A stretch of DNA of 64,000 nt from Acholeplasmatales bacterium (lineage in GTDB: Bacteria; Bacillota_I; Bacilli_A; Acholeplasmatales; Anaeroplasmataceae): positions 1-64,000 of the forward strand of contig JAFRXJ010000018.1 in the NCBI GenBank assembly GCA_017441525.1. Reading direction: 5' to 3'. The notes under the pieces are model-generated. The model was not told where the DNA came from, ran no database searches, and was given only the letters and a program-made list of their open reading frames with translations. The translations under genes and the position numbers were made by a program. Below are positions 43,986 through 52,512 of the stretch, piece by piece (position 1 is the stretch's first letter; every line of letters begins with the position of its first letter).

Positions 43986-44201
43986 TTACTTTAATTGATT
44001 CAATATATCAACACATGCGTTTAATTCTTCTTCTAAATCTTTTTTATCTTCATCTTCAGCTTCTTTTATAGCTTCCTTAAGATAAGTTTTTTCTTGTTTT
44101 AATAAGCTTTTTAATACAACAACTTGTGTATCATTTAAATTAATAGTTTTCGTTTTAATAGCCCTCTTCCTTAATATATTTACTACATTATATTTTATCA
44201 T
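43986..44201 (-). CDS. Small unknown acidic helical protein
   Basis: 71 residues, mostly one predicted helix rich in Lys/Glu (LKSLLKQEKTYLKEAIKEAE, DEDKKDLEEELNACVDILNQL), probably a coiled coil. There is no good ribosome site before the ATG, though AAGGAAGAGG lies about 30 bases inside the frame, so the true start may be internal. A terminator follows. I cannot assign a function; the coding call rests on codon pattern and the terminator. Confidence 0.45.
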   Translation of the reverse strand: MIKYNVVNILRKRAIKTKTINLNDTQVVVLKSLLKQEKTYLKEAIKEAEDEDKKDLEEELNACVDILNQLK

Positions 44202-44216
44202 ATAATTAAGAAAAGA

Positions 44217-44239
44217 AAAAAGGATTTTTCAATCCTTTT
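44217..44239 (-). terminator. Terminator after permease relic
   Basis: AAAGGATT and AATCCTTT form the stem around TTTC, directly after the stop of the permease relic. Confidence 0.65.
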
Positions 44240-44241
44240 CT

Positions 44242-44388
44242 CTATTCTATACTCTTTAAAAATATATTGAAATCAACCTTTTTAATCTTTGGATATAATA
44301 ATAAGCTAGATACAAAAGATGATAATACTACTATTACATATGATAAGACATATGTATACCATTTAACATTAGATAACTTCTTCTTTAG
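44242..44388 (-). pseudogene. FtsX-type permease, C-terminal relic
   Basis: Minus-strand translation gives LKKKLSNVKWYTYVLSYVIV then VLSSFVSSLLLYPKIKKVDF and NIFLKSIE before TAG. This is the last membrane helix and tail of an FtsX-family ABC permease (compare LYPKIKK-xD-xxxALKS-xE). The rest of the gene is gone; an ORF6N-type relic abuts it at about 44389. Confidence 0.7.
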
Positions 44389-44720
44389 TTAATTGAAATC
44401 TATATCTCTTGGGATTTTATTTAATTATTAATTCGTCATTTATTAATAATTTTTCAATTATTGATATAAATCTAAAAATACATCTTCTAATTTCATTATT
44501 GTATCTATTTTATTACCTGAATCTTTGATGATGCACCATAATGGTATATCATTAAATAATTTGTCATATAATCAATTATTATATATCTCCCATGAAATGT
44601 ATCATTGTTTCTTTTAAATATTATATTAAAACCTGTATCATGCTAAAATCCTTAACAAAGGATAATGTTAAATTATTCTTTCCTTTATTATCAAAAATAT
44701 AATTATATCATTAATATTTT
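44389..44720 (-). pseudogene. Degraded copy of the ORF6N-PLD gene
   Basis: This stretch aligns by eye with the gene at 46025-46990. GTTAATTGAAATCTA at about 44389 matches 46797-46812. It then jumps to the 3' end of that gene and follows it (for example TTATTACCTGAATCTTT and CTTTCCTTTATTATCA occur in both), with frameshifts and stops throughout. It is a partly deleted paralogue. No intact gene lies in 44202-44840. Confidence 0.75.
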
Positions 44721-44840
44721 AACATATTTTTGATAATTTATAAAATATATAGTAATCAATTAATAAAACTATTTGAAAAATAATATTGTTTTGTTAAAAT
44801 ATATGTGTTTAATATATTTTAATTAAAGAAGGTAATTAAA

Positions 44841-45539
44841 TTGGACAAAAAGTTATTATTAGTATGGATGTGTATATTAACAGGACTTGCAGGCGCAGTT
44901 AATGCTATTTCAATATTTGGATATGATGGTACAACAGTGTCACATTTAACTGGATTAGTATCTAAGGTAGCGATAAACATTACACAAGGAAACCTTGATG
45001 GAGTATGGGAAGTATTAAGAATTATATTATTATTCTTTGCAGGAGCTGTAGTATCAGGTATTGTTACAAGTGAAAGAGCATTTTATTTGCATAAAAGATA
45101 TGGATTTATAATTATATCAGTTGGATTATTACTTGTTGTTCCATATTTTATACCCGAAAAATATGACCTATTAGTATTCGCATTCGCAATGGGACTCCAA
45201 AATGGTATGGTAGTATCATTTAGAGGTGTTGTAGTAAGAATGACACATATGTCAGGTAATGTAACAGATTTAGGTGTTTATGTTGGTTATAAAATCAGAG
45301 GAAATAAAAACGAAAAACTAATAACAGGATTGATTCCTTTTGTAGCAATAATAAGCTTTATAGTAGGTGGAATATTAGGAGTTCTATTATATAGCCAACT
45401 ACATAACACTACATTCTTCATTGCATCTTCTATTTATGTTATAGTAGGATTAGTATATTTCATATTAAGATATACATGTATTGATAAAAACTTCAATGAT
45501 ATTCCTGATGAATTAGAAGAAAATATAGAAGATAAATAA
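44841..45539 (+). CDS. DUF1275 (YoaK-type) membrane protein
   Basis: A 232-residue protein from a TTG start (GAAGGT precedes it). It has about six hydrophobic segments, and the conserved GAVNAISIFGYDGTTVSHLTGLVS and GLQNGMVVSFRGVVVRMTHMSG segments are typical of DUF1275/YoaK. LTG and MSGNVTDLG are the two internally repeated loops. The family is assumed to be a small-molecule transporter, but no substrate is established. The gene is monocistronic with a strong terminator. All conserved blocks are present. Confidence 0.85.
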   Translation: MDKKLLLVWMCILTGLAGAVNAISIFGYDGTTVSHLTGLVSKVAINITQGNLDGVWEVLRIILLFFAGAVVSGIVTSERAFYLHKRYGFIIISVGLLLVVPYFIPEKYDLLVFAFAMGLQNGMVVSFRGVVVRMTHMSGNVTDLGVYVGYKIRGNKNEKLITGLIPFVAIISFIVGGILGVLLYSQLHNTTFFIASSIYVIVGLVYFILRYTCIDKNFNDIPDELEENIEDK

Positions 45540-45542
45540 AAT

Positions 45543-45586
45543 AAGCCCTCATAAAGTAGAAAATATAAAACTACTTTATAGGGCTT
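45543..45586. terminator. Bidirectional terminator
   Basis: AAGCCCTCATAAAGTAG and CTACTTTATAGGGCTT form a long near-perfect stem, with TTTTATTA following. Confidence 0.85.
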
Positions 45587-45616
45587 TTTATTATACTATT
45601 TTATTAATATCTTTGC

Positions 45617-45979
45617 TTATGCTATTAAAAATAAAAGGTATGGATTTATATTATACGCTTTAATTAATTGATTCTTTATTGAAAATCTAGGTCTTCTTCC
45701 TTGCATTTGTTGATCATGAAATGTTTCGCTTTTTTTTGCATTTAGCACTAAATCACTAAAGTCAACATCAATTTTATAAAAAACAACTTTACCATCAACA
45801 TAACCGTTTGGAGCAAAATCAACATAATATAATTCATCCCATGTTGAATTAGGACCAAATGAAGTACAATCATTAGGAATAGAAGCGAATTTAACCTGTA
45901 TACCAGCAAATGTATCTAATGAAACGCAATCATATGAATCTGCGGTTCCATTAGTTCTGATTTCATTAAAAAAATGCAA
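45617..45979 (-). pseudogene. Bsp6I-type restriction endonuclease, N-terminally truncated
   Basis: 120 residues (first codon TTG) covering the C-terminal two-thirds of what I recognise as the Bsp6I family of type II endonucleases (GTADSYDCVSLDTFAGIQVK, DCTSFGPNSTWDELYYVDFA, GRRPRFSIK). Members are about 170-180 residues, so 50-60 are missing. The upstream sequence has no usable start and no ribosome site. No cognate DNA methyltransferase is present in the window, so an active enzyme would be lethal. It is a remnant of a restriction-modification system. Confidence 0.65.
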
Positions 45980-46024
45980 AACAAAGCTTCACACAATTAT
46001 TCTTATAAGTTATTTTTACCTATC

Positions 46025-46990
46025 CTAGTCAATTATTAATTCATCATTATTTAAAATTTCATTTATTAAATCTATATACACTTCTTTTTCTAATACATTT
46101 GTAATTGTATTAATCTTATTACCTGAATCTTTAGATGATGCTCCACAATGATAAATCATATAATTATCTGTATTAAAATCTATGATTACATATCTATCAT
46201 GAAATCTATTGTTATTTTTCTTTAAAGTAATATTAATATTTGTATCATTCTTAAAATCATTGATAAAATTAATATTTAGATTGTTCTTTCCTTTATTATC
46301 AGTGAAGATAATTACATTGATATTTTCTTTTATACATTTCAATAATTGTAATGTTTTAATATCTATATAATCATCTATTATATAAATTGAATATTTAGCT
46401 AATCTATATATTGATTGATAAGCCACATCAGCTTCAATCTTTTCTCCATCTTTTATAAGATAATGTTTATATGTATTTGGATCAATAAAATTATCCATAA
46501 CTATTTCTAGTTTATTTTCAATAACTGCAATCCTGTTAGAATGCTCATTTACAAGATTAGTTAATTTTATAGTTTCATTAGTTGAAAGAATATCTTTGTT
46601 CTCTACAATATAATCCTTCATTTGTTTAAAGGCACGTATTAAGGCCTTGCTCTGTCTTGTAGCTAAATCACCTTTTAAAACTGTCATTAGCATGTATATA
46701 CCTTGTTCAGTGAAAGCGTAAGGAAGATATCTTCTTTTAGACAAATTGTTTGCGGTGGAAATTTTACACCTCAAAAAATCGTCCCACTCAATTTTTGTTA
46801 ATTGAAATCTAAAGTCTACATCAAAACGCTCTATGTTATTCTTTATCTGATTATTAAAATCACGAGTACTATATCCATATATTTTTGCCAGTTCGAAATC
46901 TAACATTACTTTTTGACCTCTAATAATATAAATCATTGATTCTATTGTTTCATTATTTAATTCTGGTACTATAGTCTCATTTTTCTCCAT
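46025..46990 (-). CDS. ORF6N-domain protein with PLD-like C-terminus
   Basis: A protein of 321 residues from the ATG at 46990 (AAAGGAT before it). Residues of about 15-120 are an ORF6N DNA-binding domain (IRGQKVMLDFELAKIYGYST, YAFTEQGIYMLMTVLKGDLA). A coiled linker follows. The C-terminal part has IDDYIDIKTLQLLKCI and RFHDRYVIID...YHCGASSKDSG, which carries one HxK-like phospholipase-D-type motif, with Arg in place of Lys. ORF6N proteins occur in phages and defence loci. It is the last of three co-directional genes under a divergent XRE regulator. A degraded second copy lies at 44389-44720. Confidence 0.75.
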   Translation of the reverse strand: MEKNETIVPELNNETIESMIYIIRGQKVMLDFELAKIYGYSTRDFNNQIKNNIERFDVDFRFQLTKIEWDDFLRCKISTANNLSKRRYLPYAFTEQGIYMLMTVLKGDLATRQSKALIRAFKQMKDYIVENKDILSTNETIKLTNLVNEHSNRIAVIENKLEIVMDNFIDPNTYKHYLIKDGEKIEADVAYQSIYRLAKYSIYIIDDYIDIKTLQLLKCIKENINVIIFTDNKGKNNLNINFINDFKNDTNINITLKKNNNRFHDRYVIIDFNTDNYMIYHCGASSKDSGNKINTITNVLEKEVYIDLINEILNNDELIID

Positions 46991-47010
46991 ATTATTTATC
47001 CTTTTCATTA

Positions 47011-48390
47011 TTATTTTATCATTCTAACATATACCCATTTTTTGTGATTATAACTTGTATCATACGCTTCTAAATAACTATAATTCTCATTTCCAATTAG
47101 CTTTCTAATTAAATCTATTTTTAAATTGTATTTTACATAAGATTCAGCATATTCTTTTGCCCTATCTAATTCCACAAACTGAGATAATATATTATCTCCT
47201 TCAACAACTTCATATTTGGCAACTCTATCGCTATATTTCTCTTTATATATTGGAGTGTTAACCATCGGAAATGGTCTAACATTAACACCTTTATTTCTAA
47301 AAAAATTGCCACCATTAAATTGATCATATACTAGATTAATTTGAGCTTTAATTTTACTAGTATTAATATTAGGAGAATACTTATCAACTGCCAAAATGAA
47401 ATCAACTACATCACATCTCCAACTTGAAGAATCCCATTCTTCTCTATTTATTGGACTTTCATTTTCATCTTTTGCAAGCTTACCATGATAGTGTAAATAG
47501 AAAACTGAATCTTTTGAAATGTGGTTGTCAAAAGGAGATCCTTTAAATGCAATATCAGTTATTCCTTTTAAATTGTAGTACCAATATCTATACGAATAAT
47601 TCTTATAATACCATTCTGGCAAATCTTCTTCTCTTAATTTTGTTAACCTATTTGTTTTTCTATTTCTTAAAAATAATTCATCATCTTCTTTTACTAATAA
47701 TTCATAATCTATTTTCTTTTTTGTCTTTTTATACTCTTTAATTTCTAAAATATCACTATAAAAGCACCTAAAATTTTTATGTTTTTTATCTATATGATAA
47801 TGGCCAAAATACCAATATTTAAAATCTACACAATCTTCGATTTTTGATAGTTGTTCTGTATTTGAATCAGTTTTAAAGCCAAATATTTTTTTTACATATT
47901 TACTTGGAGCGCAATGCGTTAACACATAATCAACACTATAATTATATTTTTTTATATTTTCTAATGCATTTGTTATATCATCATCACTTATATTTTCTTC
48001 GTCCCACCAAGAAATGCCTTCAATTCGATGGAATTTATCTATTGAAGTTGCGCCACCAATACAAAGAAATATTAAATCATTTAATTCTATTATCTCTCCT
48101 CTCAAAATATGATAAACATTAGGTGCTAATCTATGGCATTTTGCACCATTGTAATTCACAATTGGAAATTTGCTTAATAATTGAAAATTCTCATGATTCC
48201 CATCAACAAATAATACTGTTAAACCAAGTGAAGAATAATCTCCTATATAAAACTCTTTTTCACTCCATACTATTCCCGCATCTCCTAAGATAATTAAGTA
48301 TTCTTCTTTTGTTACATACTTATTTTTAAAGTATTCTTTTATTTTATAAAAATCTATGTTTCCATGTGTATCACAAGTTATATAAATCAT
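47011..48390 (-). CDS. Metallophosphoesterase with unknown C-terminal domain
   Basis: A 459-residue protein. The first 210 residues are a calcineurin-like phosphoesterase: ITCDTHGN (DxH), ILGDAGIVW (GD), VDGNHENF (GNHE), VLTHCAPS and FGHYHIDKKH (the GHxH) are all intact. The C-terminal 220 residues (FLRNRKTNRLTKLREEDLPE onward, WDSSSWRCDVVDFILAVDK) match nothing I know. It could be a nucleic-acid or nucleotide phosphoesterase. It lies between an unknown protein (4-bp gap) and the ORF6N protein (20-bp gap). The operon and its XRE gene suggest a defence-type system; this is inferred. Confidence 0.75.
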   Translation of the reverse strand: MIYITCDTHGNIDFYKIKEYFKNKYVTKEEYLIILGDAGIVWSEKEFYIGDYSSLGLTVLFVDGNHENFQLLSKFPIVNYNGAKCHRLAPNVYHILRGEIIELNDLIFLCIGGATSIDKFHRIEGISWWDEENISDDDITNALENIKKYNYSVDYVLTHCAPSKYVKKIFGFKTDSNTEQLSKIEDCVDFKYWYFGHYHIDKKHKNFRCFYSDILEIKEYKKTKKKIDYELLVKEDDELFLRNRKTNRLTKLREEDLPEWYYKNYSYRYWYYNLKGITDIAFKGSPFDNHISKDSVFYLHYHGKLAKDENESPINREEWDSSSWRCDVVDFILAVDKYSPNINTSKIKAQINLVYDQFNGGNFFRNKGVNVRPFPMVNTPIYKEKYSDRVAKYEVVEGDNILSQFVELDRAKEYAESYVKYNLKIDLIRKLIGNENYSYLEAYDTSYNHKKWVYVRMIK

Positions 48391-48394
48391 TTCG

Positions 48395-48988
48395 TTAATC
48401 CTCCATTATTTCATAAGATTGAAGATTCCTATTAATAAATTCATCACTAATAAAATTATCAATTACTATTCTTAATTCTTTTGAAATCAAAAATTCTTCT
48501 ATTTCAAAGTATTTTTTCAATTCATTTATAATCATTTTATAATCCATGCTTAAAAATGCTTTATAAAATGATACTGCTGATAAAAACATTAATTCCATAT
48601 CTCCATTTAAATAAACTATATGATTACTATAATTATTACTATGTTCAATTAAAAAATATGGTTTAAACTTCTCAAGATTATCATTTTCAAATGATGCTAG
48701 ATTTCTTTTTCCATTCTCTTTTTGAGCTTCTAAAATAGCAATGTTCGTTGTTATCATCCACTCATCACATTTTCCTATTAATTTATCAGCTAATTTAGTG
48801 TTATTATGTTTTATAATATTCAAATACAATACATCATTCCATGATTCATAAATATAGTGTGAGCAAGTATCATAATTATGTTTGTTTTTTATAGGAAGCC
48901 TCCACTTTCTTTTTAGAGTTAATAAAAAATAATATACTATATCCTGAAACAAGAAAAAATTAGATTCACCCTTAATTAACAATTTCAT
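48395..48988 (-). CDS. Unknown protein, first gene of the phosphoesterase operon
   Basis: A 197-residue soluble protein of unknown family. It has no signal peptide or clear domain and is rich in aromatic and charged residues (FLFQDIVYYFLLTLKRKWR at the start, KPYFLIEHSNNYSNHIVYL in the middle). GAGTG precedes the ATG. The ATG is 141 bp from the divergent XRE gene. It is tightly linked (4-bp gap) to the metallophosphoesterase, so a physical partnership is likely. I cannot suggest an activity. Confidence 0.65.
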   Translation of the reverse strand: MKLLIKGESNFFLFQDIVYYFLLTLKRKWRLPIKNKHNYDTCSHYIYESWNDVLYLNIIKHNNTKLADKLIGKCDEWMITTNIAILEAQKENGKRNLASFENDNLEKFKPYFLIEHSNNYSNHIVYLNGDMELMFLSAVSFYKAFLSMDYKMIINELKKYFEIEEFLISKELRIVIDNFISDEFINRNLQSYEIMED

Positions 48989-49037
48989 TGAATAACACTC
49001 CTTATACGCATTTATTACATAATTTATTATACTATGT

Positions 49038-49091
49038 ATTTTTCAATACTCAAGAGTAATATGTTTATTATGCTAAAAATTATTGAAAAAT
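49038..49091. promoter_or_regulatory. Operator dyads between unknown gene and XRE gene
   Basis: ATTTTTCAAT (49038-49047) and ATTGAAAAAT (49082-49091) are perfect inverted repeats, with TACTC-AA-GAGTA between them. The position in a divergent promoter region suggests sites for the XRE protein. Confidence 0.6.
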
Positions 49092-49129
49092 GAATAATTA
49101 CATATTAAAATTTAGATGGAGTTGATAAA

Positions 49130-49489
49130 ATGTCTTTCAATGAGCAATTAACAAAATTAAGAAAACGAAATAATATTACTCAAATTGAATTAGCTAATCT
49201 AATGAATGTTAAGCAATATGTTATATCATCATGGGAAACAGGAAGATCAGAACCAAATATATCTCAAATAATAAAGCTTAGTGATATATTTAAAATACCT
49301 ACTGATTATTTACTAGATAGGCCCATAATAATAGCAAGTTCAGAAAATGAATTTAATAAGGTAATAGAAAATATTAACAAAGATATTAAAGATGATTTTA
49401 CTAAGGATTTAATTAATATATTAGAAGATATACCTAACAATAAAAAAGAAAAAATAATAAATATTGTAAAAGAAATTAAAGAATTATAA
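49130..49489 (+). CDS. XRE-family regulator
   Basis: A 119-residue protein. Residues 1-65 are a Cro/C1 HTH (QLTKLRKRNNITQIELANLM, VKQYVISSWETGRSEPNIS, IIKLSDIFKIPTDYLLD). The remainder is an acidic, helical region that may mediate dimerisation. GGAGTTGAT precedes the ATG. It is divergent from the unknown/phosphoesterase/ORF6N genes, with inverted repeats in the gap, so it probably represses both sides. A hairpin terminator follows its stop. Confidence 0.85.
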   Translation: MSFNEQLTKLRKRNNITQIELANLMNVKQYVISSWETGRSEPNISQIIKLSDIFKIPTDYLLDRPIIIASSENEFNKVIENINKDIKDDFTKDLINILEDIPNNKKEKIINIVKEIKEL

Positions 49490-49496
49490 AGAAAAA

Positions 49497-49530
49497 CATA
49501 GCTATTTTGGCGTAATATAAAATAGCTATG
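49497..49530. terminator. Terminator after XRE gene
   Basis: CATAGCTATTTT and AAAATAGCTATG form a 12-bp stem, followed by CTTTTTATT. Confidence 0.8.
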
Positions 49531-49555
49531 CTTTTTATTATTTACAAATAAAAAA

Positions 49556-49616
49556 GGTATCCGAAGATACCTAATCATTGTCAAGTTGGCGGTCCAATCG
49601 ATATACGTATTCGAAC
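49556..49616 (-). repeat. Dispersed repeat copy R1 with hairpin
   Basis: Plus strand: GGTATC-CGAA-GATACC hairpin (49556-49571) running into CTAATCATTGTCAAGTTGGCGG, then ATTCGAAC at 49609-49616. On the minus strand the order GTTCGAAT...CCGCCA resembles a tRNA 3' end, but the spacing (22 rather than 16) is wrong for one. It lies directly after the stop of the ATPase gene that begins at 50993. Confidence 0.65.
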
Positions 49617-49619
49617 AAA

Positions 49620-50993
49620 TTAAGCATAAATATCATCTAATGTTATCAGATAATAATCCTTAGAATCCGAAATATCAAAACCACTTTTAGATATAAAGCC
49701 AAGCTTATTATATTTGATATTAGCTTTAGCTAATTGATATATTTCCTCATTAATCACTTTATCATCTATTGGCTTAGTTATAAATTTTACTTCATAAAAA
49801 TCATATCCGTCCCTACTTAAAGTAACAACATCGAATTCACCATTTTTCTTTTCTTTTGGTAAATCATAATAATATTTTCCAATTTTATACAAAGGAGGAT
49901 TAATTTTTTTATTTTTATTTTGAATAATCAAATATTGCTTTGAAATATTTTCAAATTCTTTAGGAACATAATATCTCTCAAAGTCATCCAAAACAAATTC
50001 ATCATAAAAATCTTCTGCTGACATAACATTAAAATATGATCCTCGTTTAAAAATATATCTATAATAAAACAATGATAGTCTTTCAGAAATCCTATAATAG
50101 GATTTCTTTTCGCTTTCATCATTAATTGGATATATTTTTTCTATTACATCCATATTAATTAATTTTTTTAAAACATCAGATAATGTTGGACTTGAAGAAA
50201 CGTTTGAGTTTTGCAAAATATCATTAAACTTGGAATTACCTTCTGCAATTGCCATAAAACATTCATTGGCATTATTTAATTTGGTTATCTCTTCATTTAG
50301 AAAGCCTTCTGCTTCAGGCAATAATCTAGCCTTGCTGCCGATAACTAAATTAATTATATTTTCTTTTACACTTAACTTATCATCTATAAATTGATTATAG
50401 TAAGGAACACCACCGAATACAGAATAATATTTTACTTTATCTTCATTGCTAGCATTTTTATAAAACAATGATGATTCAAAATAACTCATTTGTTTAATAT
50501 TTAATTTATAAGTGAATCTGCCATATAAAGGGCTTTTATTACTTAATATAAGCTCCATGACATCAATATAAGAACCACATAAAATAAACTTGATTTTGGA
50601 TTTATTTTTATAATCATCAATAACACCTTGAATTATACTATCCAAAAAATCGCTTTTACCTCTCATATATGGATATTCATCAATCACTAATATTATTTTT
50701 TCATTAACTGATTTATCAAAAATAAATCTCAAAGCTTCATTTAAAGTTTTAAAATCCGGCTTTGGAATTTCAAATACTTCAGCTAATTTATCGGATAAAG
50801 CTTTTACATTAAATTCTTCTGAAGCCTTCTTACATTCGTAATAAACTTTTTTGCAATCAAAATTTTTATAGGATTCTTTAATTAATTCACTTTTTCCTAT
50901 TCTACGTCTTCCATACATTGCAATACTTTCGAATGAATCATTATCATATGCATCTGCTAATATTTTTAATTCATCAATTCTACCATGAAACAT
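49620..50993 (-). CDS. Archaeal-type AAA ATPase with nuclease-like domain (DUF234 type), copy E
   Basis: A protein of 457 residues from the ATG at 50993 (GTGGTG before it; a GTG at 51005 is less likely). Walker A is YGRRRIGKSE, Walker B is IILVIDEYPYMRG, and the FILCGSYIDVMEL sensor region follows. The helical middle is AFGGVPYYNQF-like, and the C-terminal DUF234-like part ends GEFDVVTLSRDGYDFYEVKF (D...ExK). It is related to, but distinct from, the four DUF4143-type proteins. Its upstream repeats are two 14-bp units at 15-bp spacing before the -35, not a 33-bp array. The role is unknown. Confidence 0.75.
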   Translation of the reverse strand: MFHGRIDELKILADAYDNDSFESIAMYGRRRIGKSELIKESYKNFDCKKVYYECKKASEEFNVKALSDKLAEVFEIPKPDFKTLNEALRFIFDKSVNEKIILVIDEYPYMRGKSDFLDSIIQGVIDDYKNKSKIKFILCGSYIDVMELILSNKSPLYGRFTYKLNIKQMSYFESSLFYKNASNEDKVKYYSVFGGVPYYNQFIDDKLSVKENIINLVIGSKARLLPEAEGFLNEEITKLNNANECFMAIAEGNSKFNDILQNSNVSSSPTLSDVLKKLINMDVIEKIYPINDESEKKSYYRISERLSLFYYRYIFKRGSYFNVMSAEDFYDEFVLDDFERYYVPKEFENISKQYLIIQNKNKKINPPLYKIGKYYYDLPKEKKNGEFDVVTLSRDGYDFYEVKFITKPIDDKVINEEIYQLAKANIKYNKLGFISKSGFDISDSKDYYLITLDDIYA

Positions 50994-51017
50994 AATAATC
51001 ACCACTCTTTATCTTAA

Positions 51018-51083
51018 TTATAAATCTAGAATAATTATAAGTCAATAAATAACTCGGTTATTTTCGAGCCGGTTATTTTCGAG
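51018..51083 (-). promoter_or_regulatory. Promoter and two 14-bp repeats of copy E
   Basis: On the minus strand TTGACT and TATAAT (about 51018-51046) are 17 bp apart. Directly upstream, CTCGAAAATAACCG occurs twice (plus-strand 51055-51068 and 51070-51083). The repeats lie ahead of the -35, where an activator or repressor could bind. Confidence 0.7.
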
Positions 51084-51105
51084 TTTTTAGAGACGTAAAT
51101 AAAAA

Positions 51106-51167
51106 GGTATCAATTAAGATACCTTGTCATTTTCAAGTTGGCGGAGCATAGGCGTGCGTATTCGAAC
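51106..51167 (-). repeat. Dispersed repeat copy R2 with hairpin
   Basis: Hairpin GGTATC-AATTAA-GATACC (51106-51123) followed by TTGTCATTTTCAAGTTGGCG, a variable centre, and GTATTCGAAC ending at 51167. It is closely related to R1 over its whole length. TGGCGGAGCA (51139-51148) equals the last ten bases of the tRNA-Ser(GCT) gene read on the plus strand. It lies just past the copy D stop. Confidence 0.7.
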
Positions 51168-51188
51168 ACTTAACTTTCTATCTTTTTC

Positions 51189-52502
51189 CTAAATAAACAT
51201 TACAAAATAAATTGGATAATATTTAATTTTACCATCCTCTGTTACTTTTCTTTCGTTACTAAAAACATATCCTTTTGCCATCTTATAATTTTGGTCTAAT
51301 AGCAATTTAGGTAATGCTCTAAAATTCTTATAATCTTTTCCTGATTTGATTTCTATTGGAAGAACATTCAAAGAATCATAATCATCTACTAAATAATCAA
51401 CTTCGCCAACCTTTTTTCTGTCAAAATAATATAATTCATGTCCATGACATTTTAATTCTTCAGCTACTACTGTTTCATATACCGCACCAAGATTAACTCC
51501 TGTAGCATCATCTAATATTGCATTTATATTATTTTTATATAAAATGCTTGTTAATAAACCAACATCATTCATATATAGTTTAATTAAATTCTTACTACTA
51601 GATTGAACTAGAGGATATTTAGGTTCACTAACTGCTTTAGTATCTAAGGTAATTCCTGAAGAAATTAAATATTCAAATTCATTAGAATACTTAGTGAATC
51701 TAACATCATCAATATTTTCTATATTCTTATATTGTATACGTTTAACTTTATTCTCTATATTTGATGGAATCATATCATAAATTCTTTTTATTACTAATTT
51801 ATGTTCTTTATCATACTTAGATGCATCATCAGAATAAAATTTAATAATATCTTTTTGAATCTCTCTAATTTTAACAACATTTTTAGTTTCAACATAACTT
51901 TTTACAGCATCAGGCATGCCACCAACATATAAATATGTTTTAAATAGATATAATAACTTGTTGTGTAGTGATTCATCTAATGATTCACCAGTTTCGAAAC
52001 ATTTTCTCATATGTTTAATCACAAGTTCACCAACAGAGTTTGCAATTAAGAATTCTTCAAAATCCATAGGATACATCTTCTTTTCAATTATTGAGCCCAT
52101 AGGAGTTAAAGTGGTATTTGATAGAGCTATTCCTAATTCGGATCCACTGCATATGTATTTATATTTATTATCTTCTCTTAATGGTTTTAATAGAGTTAAT
52201 AGCTGAGGGTATTCTTGAATCTCATCAATAAAGATAATAGTATTTTCTCTACCCTTCATTTTTTCACCAGCAACAACACTAACCTCAAGATAGAACTTTT
52301 CAATTGTAGTAACATTAGCAAACAATTTGTCGCCAACTTTATCGTTAGCCATATTTAGTTCTATATAGTTTTCAAAATATTTTTTGGCAAGTTCTCTAAT
52401 AATATATGATTTTCCAACCTGCCTTGCTCCATCGATGCATAATACTTTTTCTTCATTACTAGTTAAATATTCTTCAATATACTGTGATATTTTTCTATAC
52501 AT
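51189..52502 (-). CDS. AAA+ ATPase/nuclease-fold protein (DUF4143 type), copy D
   Basis: A 437-residue paralogue of copy C. Walker A is DGARQVGKSY, Walker B is TIIFIDEIQEYP, then KYICSGSELGIAL and DFEEFLIANS. The C-terminal half is nearly the same as copy C (SSSKNLIKLYMNDVGLLTSI, GEVDYLVDDYDSLNVLPIEI, then KSGKDY). GGAGGTGTACT precedes the ATG. Its repeats and promoter match those of copy C, though the genes are 32 kb apart. An IS3-type element sits about 100 bp upstream. R2 follows its stop. The function is unknown. Confidence 0.8.
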   Translation of the reverse strand: MYRKISQYIEEYLTSNEEKVLCIDGARQVGKSYIIRELAKKYFENYIELNMANDKVGDKLFANVTTIEKFYLEVSVVAGEKMKGRENTIIFIDEIQEYPQLLTLLKPLREDNKYKYICSGSELGIALSNTTLTPMGSIIEKKMYPMDFEEFLIANSVGELVIKHMRKCFETGESLDESLHNKLLYLFKTYLYVGGMPDAVKSYVETKNVVKIREIQKDIIKFYSDDASKYDKEHKLVIKRIYDMIPSNIENKVKRIQYKNIENIDDVRFTKYSNEFEYLISSGITLDTKAVSEPKYPLVQSSSKNLIKLYMNDVGLLTSILYKNNINAILDDATGVNLGAVYETVVAEELKCHGHELYYFDRKKVGEVDYLVDDYDSLNVLPIEIKSGKDYKNFRALPKLLLDQNYKMAKGYVFSNERKVTEDGKIKYYPIYFVMFI

Positions 52503-52512
52503 AGTACACCTC

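Noticed and set aside
49587-49616. Intact tRNA 3' end at R1
   Set aside because: GTTCGAAT and CCGCCA are 5-6 bases too far apart to form T-stem and acceptor strands, and no 5' half exists.
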